Assembly: GCF_040719375.1 (NCBI RefSeq)
Contig: NZ_JBFDTP010000001.1
Span: 62,001 to 126,000 of the forward strand
Direction of reading: 5' to 3'
Length of the DNA: 64,000 nt
Source: Clostridium sp. AN503
GTDB lineage: Bacteria; Bacillota; Clostridia; Lachnospirales; Lachnospiraceae
In this document: positions 50,478-58,721 of the stretch, one piece after another
How positions within the stretch are numbered: the first letter of the stretch is position 1
Layout of the letters: each line of letters opens with the position of its first letter
Made by a program: the position numbers and the translations under genes
Notes under the pieces: generated by a model
The model's database searches: none
Told to the model about the DNA's origin: nothing
What the model saw: only the letters and a program-made list of their open reading frames with translations

Positions 50478-51500
50478 TTATTTTGCAGAGAAATCAACGT
50501 TTTTGAGCAGCTCATCTATCTCGGCATATTTTGCCAGCCCTTCTTCTCCAGGAAGGAATGTGGGTGCCTGATAGTAGGATGCATAGATCTGATCCTGATA
50601 CTCTTTATCATTCTCGATGATATCTTTCAGCGCATTGTTGAACTGGCTCACCAGAGCATCGTCCGTTCCCTTCGGGAATGCGATGAAATAGTAGAACGGA
50701 AGCTTGATCTCCTCATATCCAAGGTTATGGATCGCTTTGATATCGATGCCCTCATCCGCAACTACCAGATCCATCTCTCCATCCATCGCCAGCGGGACCA
50801 GGGTTCCCTCTTTTACATAATCCTTGATCGATCCGTAAGCAGCCAGGATCACATCCACATGTCCGCCTAACAGTGCAGCCAGACGGTCTGCGGCAGAACC
50901 TGCATCTACGATATTGATGTCAAATCCTGCATTTTTCATCTGCATTGCCACCGCATAGGAAGTTGCACCGGTCTGCGCCGCCATCTTTAACTCGCCCGGA
51001 TGGCTCTTGGTGTACTCCATCAGCTCTTCTAAGGAATTGATGCCCAGTGAAGAGTTGACCGTCACCACGTTTCCTGCGCTCTGGCCTGCGATCGCCGCAA
51101 AGTTATAAGCGTCAAGGCCGTAGTCGGTCGCCCCGCACGCTTTGTTTACCAGAAACGCCGTATGGTAAAATACTGCCGAGCTTCCGTCCGGCTCCGCGTC
51201 CTTCACCTGGCGGGTTCCGGTGGCACCGCCGTTTCCGTTTACGTTAGATACCACGAAGTTTGCAGGCAGCTTCTCAGACAGCTTCTGTGCCAGAAGCCTC
51301 GCATTGAAATCAGTATCGCCTCCGGCGCTGGCCGGCACGATGATCTCCACATTCTTAGGCCATTTTACTTCTGCCGCCGCATCGCCTGCCGCGCTTTCCG
51401 TGCCGGATGCCTTTTCTGTTCCCTTAGAGCTTCCTCCGCATGCGGTTGTGGTACATGCAAGCGCCGCCGCCATCACCAGACATAAAAACCTTTTTTTCAT
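50478..51500 (-). CDS. tctC: TTT solute-binding lipoprotein TctC (set 3)
   Basis: A 340-residue lipoprotein: signal MKKRFLCLVMAAALAC with lipobox TTAC, then NVEIIVPASAGGDTDFNARLLA, VSNVNGNGGATGTRQV, AQTGATSYAVAMQM and GGHVDVILAAYGS. Its ligand pocket differs from the set 1 TctC. First gene of the operon that ends in the LarA-like gene, divergent from a LysR regulator. ATG 51500 follows AAAGGAGAGG. Confidence 0.9.
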   Translation of the reverse strand: MKKRFLCLVMAAALACTTTACGGSSKGTEKASGTESAAGDAAAEVKWPKNVEIIVPASAGGDTDFNARLLAQKLSEKLPANFVVSNVNGNGGATGTRQVKDAEPDGSSAVFYHTAFLVNKACGATDYGLDAYNFAAIAGQSAGNVVTVNSSLGINSLEELMEYTKSHPGELKMAAQTGATSYAVAMQMKNAGFDINIVDAGSAADRLAALLGGHVDVILAAYGSIKDYVKEGTLVPLAMDGEMDLVVADEGIDIKAIHNLGYEEIKLPFYYFIAFPKGTDDALVSQFNNALKDIIENDKEYQDQIYASYYQAPTFLPGEEGLAKYAEIDELLKNVDFSAK

Positions 51501-51534
51501 ACCTTTACCTCTCCTTTGTTAATGAATTTCTTTA

Positions 51535-51597
51535 TTGACATTTTCTTAACTGGTGCTATTATATACCATATATATCAGTATGTAAAATTACTAGTTT
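51535..51597. promoter_or_regulatory. divergent lysR / tctC (set 3) promoters with overlapping -10 boxes
   Basis: Plus strand: TTGACA (51535-51540) and TATTAT (51557-51562), spacer 16, driving lysR. Minus strand: TTTACA (51581-51586) and TATAAT (51558-51563), spacer 17, driving tctC. The -10 boxes share nearly the same bases, so the two promoters exclude each other. The minus -35 lies in the shared motif at 51580-51597 (minus AAACTAGTAATTTTACAT). Confidence 0.75.
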
Positions 51598-51651
51598 TTC
51601 TTTTTCTCTTACTTTTACTTCTAACACACTGCCGCAGAAAGGAGTCCTTTT

Positions 51652-52560
51652 ATGGATTTAAAACAAATCGAGTATATCGTCACTATCGCGGAGGAACGCA
51701 ATATCACACGCGCCGCTGAAAAGCTTTTTCTCACCCAGTCCGGCTTAAACCAGCAGCTTTTAAAGCTGGAACGTTCCCTTGGCACGCCTTTATTTTACCG
51801 TTCTCACGGAGACTGCCGCCCCACGGAGGCCGGTGAGATCTATTTGGAGACTGCCCGGGAGATGCTGCGCATGAGGAGGGAGGCATTCAACCGGATCCAC
51901 GACATTGTAGAGAGCAAAAAAGGCTCTCTGTCGGTAGGATTTACACCCGGAAGGGGCGTCGCCATGTTTTCTGCCGTCTACCCTGCGTTCCACCATGCCT
52001 ATCCGGATGTCATCGTGGAGCCGATGGAGCTGAGTGTCCACAACCAGCAGAAACTGATCGCCCAGGGGAATTTAGATATCGGTTTTATGACTCTCCGGGA
52101 CAATGATAAGACGAACGACCACTACATAGACATTGCGGAGGAGGAGATCATCCTGGCGATCCCCAGGAATTATCCGCTTGCTGAGCTGTCCATCCCCACA
52201 GCTTCCGAGCATTCCGTCATAGACATCTCACATTTTAAATACGAACCCTTTGTCCTGATGTACAAGGAATCCACGATCCGCTCTCTGGTCGATTCCATTT
52301 TCCAGGAAGCCGGCTTCACCCCTCATGTACTTTTTGACACCAGCAACACCGGGACCATCGTAACGATGATCCGCTCCATGCTCTGCTGCGGCATCATCCC
52401 CTACTATTACTACAAGCAGAATCCCGAAGGAATGTCCTGCTACCACCTCCCGTCCCACCCCAGCTGGCACATCGCCGTCAGCTACAAAAAAGGTGTTTAC
52501 CTAAGCAACGCAGCCAAAGAGTTTATCCGTCTGGCTACTGAATTCTGGAACAATGTCTGA
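51652..52560 (+). CDS. LysR-family regulator of the LarA/TTT operon
   Basis: A 302-residue LysR protein (MDLKQIEYIVTIAEERNITR; HTH TQSGLNQQLLKLERSLG) with effector domain features FTPGRGVAMFSAVYPAF and CGIIPYYYYKQNPEG. It shares architecture with 44806. ATG 51652 follows AAAGGAG. Divergent from tctC set 3 across a single overlapping promoter region, the standard arrangement for a LysR activator of the neighbouring operon. A hairpin terminator follows. Confidence 0.92.
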   Translation: MDLKQIEYIVTIAEERNITRAAEKLFLTQSGLNQQLLKLERSLGTPLFYRSHGDCRPTEAGEIYLETAREMLRMRREAFNRIHDIVESKKGSLSVGFTPGRGVAMFSAVYPAFHHAYPDVIVEPMELSVHNQQKLIAQGNLDIGFMTLRDNDKTNDHYIDIAEEEIILAIPRNYPLAELSIPTASEHSVIDISHFKYEPFVLMYKESTIRSLVDSIFQEAGFTPHVLFDTSNTGTIVTMIRSMLCCGIIPYYYYKQNPEGMSCYHLPSHPSWHIAVSYKKGVYLSNAAKEFIRLATEFWNNV

Positions 52561-52606
52561 CAGCCTGGGGCGAGGTATTTTAAGATCATAGAACATGAGA
52601 CAAGTA

Positions 52607-52632
52607 CAGCGCCGGCAAAATAGCCGGCGCTG
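52607..52632. terminator. hairpin between convergent lysR and amidohydrolase genes
   Basis: CAGCGCCGGC pairs perfectly with GCCGGCGCTG around AAAATA. It lies midway between two convergent stops and probably serves both, though T-tracts are weak. Confidence 0.7.
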
Positions 52633-52648
52633 CATGGGAGAATTTTAT

Positions 52649-53779
52649 CTAACAAAAATCAGCCTGGCAGTACATGACGCGTCCGCCTTTCATTGTCCAT
52701 TGCGGAACCAAAATCTGTGTTCCGCAAAATGTATGTCCGGCAAAATCCCTGTGATCCACTTTCCTTTTTTTTAACTTAAAAATCGCAAGATCGGCAGTGG
52801 TTTTGCTCTCCAGAGAGACCAGATCCATTCTTCCAAGCACGCGCGCCGGATTTAGGGTTACTGTGTCCAGAACCTGCTCCAGACTCATGCCCATGTCAAG
52901 ATACCGGCTCATGATCCGTGGCAGGCTGTGGAGCGGCTGCGTGTAACATGAGGAGCTGTTGATATCAGAACTGATAATATCCGGGTAAAATCCCTGCTCC
53001 AGCGCTTTTTTACAGACATCCAGGTCATAGTTTTTTCGTCCGTTACTGGCATCAAACAGCACCCCGCGCCCCCTTGCCTTCTGCAATCCGCTCCTCACCC
53101 TTCCCTCATTATCCAGAATCGTCTCGCCTATGGACTGATAGGCATGGCAGATCACATCACCTGGCCGCAGTCTTGCAGCAAGATGTTCCAGAGGAATGGA
53201 TGGATTTGTAATATGTACAATCACATTGCAGTTCAACTTTTCTGCCAGACCTACAGTTGCCTCCAGAGATTCCTCCGCTTCCTTTCCTTCAATAATCCCT
53301 TTAGACAACCTGGTTTTCAAACCAACCAGATTGTCGGGATACTTTCTGAACAAGGCTTTTATCTTCTCTGTATCAAAATACCGCGCCTCCAGATTTTCCG
53401 GATACTGATCCGTTCCCTGTCCGCCGCTGGCTGTCAAAAGAGCATTCAAAATCCGGACATCGCTGTATGCCATCACACTTTTTCTGTATAACTCATAATT
53501 TGCCGCCCCACAGCTTCCGCCATCCACCACCGTGGTGATTCCACAGGGGAATGATGCCACATCCGGATTCACCCCGTTTTCTGTACCATGATTAAAATAA
53601 TGTACATGGTAGTCAATCAGTCCTGGGGTCACGATACAGTCAGATGCATCCACCGTGATAATATCCGTCCCCTCCAGCCGCTCGGCAAGTACGCCGTCCT
53701 GCACAGCCAGATCCCGGAGTTCAAAGCAGTGAAGCTGCGGATTATAAACTTTTCCGCCTTTTATCAAACATGCACTCAC
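52649..53779 (-). CDS. amidohydrolase/deacetylase family metal-dependent hydrolase
   Basis: A 376-residue amidohydrolase-superfamily enzyme of the dihydroorotase-like group, probably close to the EF_0837/AHA_3915 amidohydrolases. N-terminal beta sandwich ILIKGGKVYNPQ-type start (here CLIKGGKVYNPQ), metal motif IDYHVHYF, GITTVVDGGSCG, metal His in VIVHITNP and in CHAYQS, and the metal Asp in IISSDINSSS. The C-terminus (VTLNPARVLGRMDLVSLESKTTADLAIF) is canonical. Relatives hydrolyse cyclic amides or N-acyl amino acids. Last gene of a TRAP transporter operon (11 bases after dctP), so it likely acts on the imported acid. Confidence 0.85.
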   Translation of the reverse strand: MSACLIKGGKVYNPQLHCFELRDLAVQDGVLAERLEGTDIITVDASDCIVTPGLIDYHVHYFNHGTENGVNPDVASFPCGITTVVDGGSCGAANYELYRKSVMAYSDVRILNALLTASGGQGTDQYPENLEARYFDTEKIKALFRKYPDNLVGLKTRLSKGIIEGKEAEESLEATVGLAEKLNCNVIVHITNPSIPLEHLAARLRPGDVICHAYQSIGETILDNEGRVRSGLQKARGRGVLFDASNGRKNYDLDVCKKALEQGFYPDIISSDINSSSCYTQPLHSLPRIMSRYLDMGMSLEQVLDTVTLNPARVLGRMDLVSLESKTTADLAIFKLKKRKVDHRDFAGHTFCGTQILVPQWTMKGGRVMYCQADFC

Positions 53780-53790
53780 GCTGTCACTCC

Positions 53791-54882
53791 TTATTTTGCT
53801 GCTTCGATTGCTGCATTCAGTTCATTTACAAGTTCTTCGCCAAGGTTCTCTTTTACCATGTCGTAGACAACTGCTGCTTTTTCTTTCAACTCTGCCATGA
53901 CTGCATCGTCCAGGGTGATGATCTCACATCCCGCGTCTTCGCAGGTTTTTTTATAAGAAGCAATGCTCTCATCTGCCTGTGCATTTGCATACGCAACTGC
54001 CTCTGCCGCACATTCATCCACTAAAGTCTTCACATTTTCCGGAAGGCTCTGGTACAAATCGTTGTTCATGAAGAACGTGATAATGTGCCCGATATGGTTT
54101 GTCTCAATCACGTATTTTTGAACTTCCTGCATGTTATTTCCGACAATATTCATGTAAGGATTTTCCTCGCCGTCGATGGTGCCCTGCTGCAGGCCCATAA
54201 AAACCTCCGTAAACTGCATGGGAGTGGCTGCTGCTCCCAGTGCATTCCAATATGCAATATGATATTGGTTTGTCATAACACGAATCTTCTGACCAGACAG
54301 ATCTGCCAGGGAATGAACCGCCTTGTTGCTGGTCAATTCACGGAATCCCGCGTCCGAATAGCCTAACATCTGGATGCCGCCTTTATTATTAAACTCGTTC
54401 ATTCTGTCTGTAAAATCACCCTGCAACACCGTTCTCATCTGCTCAACATTTTCAAAGAGATTTGGCATGTCAAAGATCGCATATTGGGGAATAAAATCAA
54501 CCAAGTCTGTGGTCATGCCGCTCCCCATATCAATAGAACCACCAATTACAGCCTCCGTAAACTCTGTGGTATTGCCCAACTGACCGCCCGGATAGATGTC
54601 AACTGTAACCTTGCCGCCGGTGCGCTCATTCAAAAGCTCAGAAAATTTCTCTACCATCATATAATTGATCGTAGTCTCTGCAACGGTCATTGCTGCGGTC
54701 CAGTGATATTCAGGATAATCCTCACTGGATGCGGTCTGACCGCCATCTGATGCATCCTTCCCAGCTGTGGTTACCGCCGGAGCCTGGCTGTCTGCGCTCC
54801 CGGAAGAGGAAGATCCGCAAGCGGTCAGGGATGCTGCCATAGTTACTGCCAAAATTACTGATAATGTTTTCTTCATAATCAT
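53791..54882 (-). CDS. dctP: TRAP transporter solute-binding protein DctP
   Basis: A 363-residue lipoprotein of the DctP/SiaP fold: signal MKKTLSVILAVTMAASL, lipobox LTAC, mature part with TVDIYPGGQLG, IGGSIDMGSGMTTDL, KIRVMTNQYHIAYWNALGA (the region with the substrate-binding arginine of the family) and GEENPYMNIV. ATG 54882 follows AGGAG at five bases. It comes after the two membrane subunits. Ligand unknown, presumably a carboxylate that the amidohydrolase can process. Confidence 0.92.
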   Translation of the reverse strand: MIMKKTLSVILAVTMAASLTACGSSSSGSADSQAPAVTTAGKDASDGGQTASSEDYPEYHWTAAMTVAETTINYMMVEKFSELLNERTGGKVTVDIYPGGQLGNTTEFTEAVIGGSIDMGSGMTTDLVDFIPQYAIFDMPNLFENVEQMRTVLQGDFTDRMNEFNNKGGIQMLGYSDAGFRELTSNKAVHSLADLSGQKIRVMTNQYHIAYWNALGAAATPMQFTEVFMGLQQGTIDGEENPYMNIVGNNMQEVQKYVIETNHIGHIITFFMNNDLYQSLPENVKTLVDECAAEAVAYANAQADESIASYKKTCEDAGCEIITLDDAVMAELKEKAAVVYDMVKENLGEELVNELNAAIEAAK

Positions 54883-54919
54883 ATATTCTCCTTTTCTATT
54901 TATATCTGCCCAGGACTTT

Positions 54920-56221
54920 TTAGCCCAAAATACTGGGCAAGAACATACTGAGCTGTGGAACAAATGTAATTAACATCAATGAAATAAAAAATGCAATTAA
55001 AAACGGAACTGTAGCCCTGGCCAAACGCAATACCGGAATCTTGGTCATGCCGGATGCCACAAACAAATTGATACCCATGGGCGGCGTAACCATGCCGATT
55101 GCCAGATTGCAGGTCATGATAATACCAAAGTGAACCGGATCCACACCCACTGCCGTCGCGATCGGCACCAGAATCGGGGTTAGAATCATAATATTCGGTA
55201 TATTGTCGATAATCATACCGCACACCAGCATAATCATATTCATAATCAGCAGGATCACAATGGCATTGTCGGAAACAGACAATACCGACTGGCTGATAGA
55301 CTGTGGGTAACGCAGCATGGTTAAGCATCGCGCAAACGAGGTTGCCGCTGCAATCACAAACAGGATATTGACGTAGGTTTTTGCCCCTTTCATAAATACC
55401 TGCCCCAAATCACGTATGCGGATGCTTTTATAAATAAAGATGCACACAAACAGCCCGTAGAACACACTGATAACCGCAGACTCCGTCGGACTGCAGATTC
55501 CGGAATAAATGGTTCCCAGAATAATTACCGGTGTAAGCAGCGCCCAGAAACATTCTTTTAATAACGGCAGGAATCCTTTTGCACGAATCTTCTCATAATT
55601 CTTCTGGAGCTTTTCTTTATCCTCGCCGTGGCGCCTGCAATATATCCAGCTGTAAAACATCAGGCTAACTCCGATCAGAATGCCAGGAACTATCCCTGCG
55701 GTAAACAGTCTGGAAGGCGAGGCATTCGCCGCAGCCGCATACACGATGTAAGAAATACTGGGCGGGATAATTACGCCCAACCCGCCTGCAACCGTTACGA
55801 TTGCGGCGGCGAAAATCTTTTCATAGCCCATGCTCACCAGAAATGGAATCGTCATGGCCCCCACGGCAGAAACCGTTGCCGGTGACGAGCCGGAAATAGC
55901 CGCATAAAACATGCATGTTACGATAACAGCGCAGGGAAAACCTGCAGTTTTATTGCCGATAAAATAGGCAAAGAAGTTAAAAAGCTTTTCAGATATACCG
56001 CCCTCTGCCATAATCATGCCGGATACCATAAACAGCGGCACTGCCAGAAGGGTAAAACTGTTCATGCCTGCAAACATACTTCGCGCCACATCCACGGAGC
56101 TGTATGCAAAATCCGGATTCATAAGGCTTGGCAGGATAGACATAATACCAAATACACCGCCCACCGGCATTGCAATGACCAGAAGAGTTGCCATGATGAT
56201 AAAGAATACTCCGATTGCCAT
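54920..56221 (-). CDS. dctM: TRAP transporter large membrane subunit DctM
   Basis: A 433-residue 12-helix sodium-coupled permease of the TRAP family: MVSGMIMAEGGISEKLFNF, FYAAISGSSPATVSAVGAMTIP, GGLGVIIPPSISYIVYA and MVTPPMGINLFVASGM. Its ATG overlaps the DctQ stop by one base (TAATG). Followed 37 bases later by dctP. Confidence 0.94.
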   Translation of the reverse strand: MAIGVFFIIMATLLVIAMPVGGVFGIMSILPSLMNPDFAYSSVDVARSMFAGMNSFTLLAVPLFMVSGMIMAEGGISEKLFNFFAYFIGNKTAGFPCAVIVTCMFYAAISGSSPATVSAVGAMTIPFLVSMGYEKIFAAAIVTVAGGLGVIIPPSISYIVYAAAANASPSRLFTAGIVPGILIGVSLMFYSWIYCRRHGEDKEKLQKNYEKIRAKGFLPLLKECFWALLTPVIILGTIYSGICSPTESAVISVFYGLFVCIFIYKSIRIRDLGQVFMKGAKTYVNILFVIAAATSFARCLTMLRYPQSISQSVLSVSDNAIVILLIMNMIMLVCGMIIDNIPNIMILTPILVPIATAVGVDPVHFGIIMTCNLAIGMVTPPMGINLFVASGMTKIPVLRLARATVPFLIAFFISLMLITFVPQLSMFLPSILG

Positions 56222-56715
56222 TATGCTTCCCCCTCCTCATTCTTATCCCTGCCCATCAATGTCAGAACCGTCATCTCAACATACCGCAGAATTGTAAGCG
56301 CCACGGTGAATGCCATCACAGCGTACAACCATTCCAGCGGGATCTGCAGCGCCGGGCTGGCCTGTCCTACTTTTGCAGCGTTTCGGATAATACCGGTGGT
56401 TCCCTGCATCAGCCATACCAGAAACAAGACCATCCCCACGTTGCAGATCACACCCAGAATTTTCTGTGCTTTTTTCGGCAAAATCATGGTCAATGTGTCC
56501 ACCTTGATGCTAGAGTTCATCCGCACCGCACAGGGAAGGCTGAAAAATGCCGACAGTGCAAGGCAATAGCAGCAAACCTCATCGGACCAGCTCAGCGCAT
56601 GATGGAAAAAGTAACGCATAATTACATTTCCAAATGCAAGAACGCTCATGATGATCAACAGCCCTGCCAGGATCATCAGCTCAAAGTTCTTGTCAAGCCA
56701 TTTAATAACCTTCAT
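56221..56715 (-). CDS. dctQ: TRAP transporter small membrane subunit DctQ
   Basis: A 164-residue four-helix protein: MILAGLLIIMSVLAFGNVIMRYFF and HHALSWSDEVCCYCLALSAFF contain the family RxxxxxxxxWxxE-like pattern, here with SWSDE. First gene of the TRAP-amidohydrolase operon and divergent from a LysR regulator. ATG 56715 follows AGGAGAAG. Confidence 0.9.
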   Translation of the reverse strand: MKVIKWLDKNFELMILAGLLIIMSVLAFGNVIMRYFFHHALSWSDEVCCYCLALSAFFSLPCAVRMNSSIKVDTLTMILPKKAQKILGVICNVGMVLFLVWLMQGTTGIIRNAAKVGQASPALQIPLEWLYAVMAFTVALTILRYVEMTVLTLMGRDKNEEGEA

Positions 56716-56751
56716 CTCTCTTCTCCTTTTGTTAATTTTGCCTAATTGTTT

Positions 56752-56812
56752 TTCAATTAGTACTTTAAAATCATTATAATTGTGATATAGTAGAAAGTAC
56801 AGTTACTAATTA
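56752..56812. promoter_or_regulatory. divergent lysR / dctQMP promoters with overlapping -10 boxes
   Basis: Minus strand: TGTACT (56796-56801) and TATAAT (56773-56778), spacer 17, for dctQ. Plus strand: TATAAT (56775-56780) with a poor -35 near 56752-56757, for lysR. The -10 boxes overlap by four bases. The minus -35 lies in the shared motif at 56795-56812 (minus TAATTAGTAACTGTACTT). Confidence 0.68.
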
Positions 56813-56873
56813 TTATATCTGTTTAAAGTAAAACTAATAATAAGAACACTCATAAAGAAAGGGAAAACTCTCT

Positions 56874-57800
56874 ATGGACTTAAAACAACTGGAATATATG
56901 GTAGCAATCGCTGATCATGGGAATATCTCCAAAGCCGCCGCATCCCTTTTCATCACGCCATCCGGTCTGAATCAGCAGCTGATCAAATTGGAAAAAGAGC
57001 TGGGAGTACAGTTATTTTATCGAAACAAACATAGCCTGCGGATGACGCAGGCGGGAGCTATCTACGTAAATGGCTCCAGAGAAATTCTTCACATTCGCAA
57101 AAACACCTATACGCAACTAGATGATTTAAAAGGGAATACCACAGGCGAAATCCGTCTCGGGCTTACCCATGAACATGGGATCGACCTATTCACCTCCGTT
57201 TTTCCGGAATTTAACCGCCATTTTCCCGGGATTACCTTTTTTCTGCAGGAAGCCATTGTGGCTCAACAGCACACCATGATTCACAACGGGGAATTGGATC
57301 TGGGAATTGTTATGCTGGATGAAAAAGAAAAAGCAGATATGGAATATATCAAAATTTTTAATGAAAATCTAGTACTTGGAATCTCCCGCAGCCATCCTAT
57401 GGCAAAATATGCCTCGAAACCGGGAGAACCTCTTACGGTCATTGATTTAAGCTTGTTTCGGGATGATAAATTCTCCCTGATCTTCTCCGGCTCCACCATG
57501 CGCCGGGTGCTGGATCCCGTATTTAAACAGGCCGGATTTCAACCGAAGATCCAGATTGAAACCGCCATGAATCACGCTCTGGTAAAGCTTGTCCGCATTG
57601 GGCTGTGCTGCACCATCATCCCCCAGTCGCGTGCGGAAATTGATAAAAACAGTGAGGAAATCGCCTGGTTTTATCTTTCCTCCCGCCCCAACTGGAATGT
57701 ATATTTCGTCCACCGCAGGGACACGCAGTTCAGCGAAGCGACTCGATTTTTTATTCAATTGGCTCAGATTTACGGGGTAACATTGGAACAAAACCAATAA
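56874..57800 (+). CDS. LysR-family regulator of the TRAP operon
   Basis: A 308-residue LysR protein (MDLKQLEYMVAIADHGNISKAAASLF; HTH TPSGLNQQLIKLEKELG). Effector domain with LTHEHGIDLFTSVFPEF and LDLGIVMLDEKEKAD. It is divergent from dctQ and shares the overlapping-promoter arrangement with the other LysR/transporter pairs. A strong hairpin follows its stop. Confidence 0.92.
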   Translation: MDLKQLEYMVAIADHGNISKAAASLFITPSGLNQQLIKLEKELGVQLFYRNKHSLRMTQAGAIYVNGSREILHIRKNTYTQLDDLKGNTTGEIRLGLTHEHGIDLFTSVFPEFNRHFPGITFFLQEAIVAQQHTMIHNGELDLGIVMLDEKEKADMEYIKIFNENLVLGISRSHPMAKYASKPGEPLTVIDLSLFRDDKFSLIFSGSTMRRVLDPVFKQAGFQPKIQIETAMNHALVKLVRIGLCCTIIPQSRAEIDKNSEEIAWFYLSSRPNWNVYFVHRRDTQFSEATRFFIQLAQIYGVTLEQNQ

Positions 57801-57813
57801 TGACCGGCACAGG

Positions 57814-57856
57814 CAGATAGCCGGAGCCATGCATCCCACATAGCTCCGGCTATCTG
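57814..57856. terminator. bidirectional hairpin between lysR and the MBL-fold gene
   Basis: CAGATAGCCGGAGC and GCTCCGGCTATCTG form a perfect 14-bp stem with a 15-base loop between two convergent stops. A short T/C-rich tail follows on the plus strand. Confidence 0.8.
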
Positions 57857-57866
57857 TCTTCCATCT

Positions 57867-58703
57867 CTATTTCATCAGGGCTTTCACCTGCCGCACCCGC
57901 TCATCCACAAACTGGTTCCAGACTGTACTGTCCAGATAGGGCTGCGTCTCATGGGTATAGGTTCCTGCACGGTCCATGATCTCGATCTGGTTCGGATGGC
58001 TGGGCAGCGCGATATCCACATGAATTTTCTTTAGTTTCTCCGCATCATCCAGGAATCTCTCCCTGAGCGCGGGTGTTAAATATTTACTGTCAGCATAATA
58101 CTCATCATTCATGGTATTAGCTCCCACGCCTCCATGCATGGCGATCTGGTAGATCTCACCGTTTACCGGATTTTTCTCACTCCAGAAAAAACTGGTGCAG
58201 CCGATGGTATGGCCGGGCGTCAGCATGGTATGTATGGTGATATTGCCCAGGGTGATCGGCTGATCGTCCGCATAGTAACAGTCCGGCTCAAACATCTGCG
58301 GATGGGAGTCCTTGTCAAGTACCATGGTCTCCTCCGGACAGGCTTTCATAAATTCGTGATCCTCATGGGACAGATAAAGCTTTGCCCCGGTCAGTTCTTT
58401 CATCTGGGCGGCTGCCCCGCAGTGGTCAAAGTGCGCATGGCTGATCAGGATCAGCTTGATGTCATCCAGCTTATATCCCAGTTTGTAGATTGAATCCACC
58501 ATCAGATACGTGCTCTCCGGTATGGCGGTGTCGATCAGGATCAGGCCGGCTCCCGTATCGATCAGATAACAGCCCACCCAGGTCTGCCCTGCCACATACC
58601 ATGTCTGCGGCGATACCTGAAACGGTTCCACAGCAAGGGTCCACGGCTCATAGGCCAGGGTCTCCACCGGATGCGGGATTGCAGGGGTACAATGAAACGG
58701 CAT
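57867..58703 (-). CDS. metallo-beta-lactamase-fold hydrolase
   Basis: A 278-residue MBL-fold enzyme. The dizinc motif HAHFDH, a later metal His in LTPGHTIGC, and a C-terminal HPNQIEIMDR region are present. No signal peptide is apparent, so it is cytoplasmic. It has sequence features of subclass-B3-like or lactonase enzymes; which substrate it cleaves is unknown. ATG 58703 follows GAGGAGG, 18 bases after the TctA stop, making it the last gene of TctC-TctB-TctA-MBL. Opening of a lactone or ester of the imported acid is a reasonable guess. Confidence 0.85.
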   Translation of the reverse strand: MPFHCTPAIPHPVETLAYEPWTLAVEPFQVSPQTWYVAGQTWVGCYLIDTGAGLILIDTAIPESTYLMVDSIYKLGYKLDDIKLILISHAHFDHCGAAAQMKELTGAKLYLSHEDHEFMKACPEETMVLDKDSHPQMFEPDCYYADDQPITLGNITIHTMLTPGHTIGCTSFFWSEKNPVNGEIYQIAMHGGVGANTMNDEYYADSKYLTPALRERFLDDAEKLKKIHVDIALPSHPNQIEIMDRAGTYTHETQPYLDSTVWNQFVDERVRQVKALMK

Positions 58704-58721
58704 AGTATATCCTCCTCGTCT

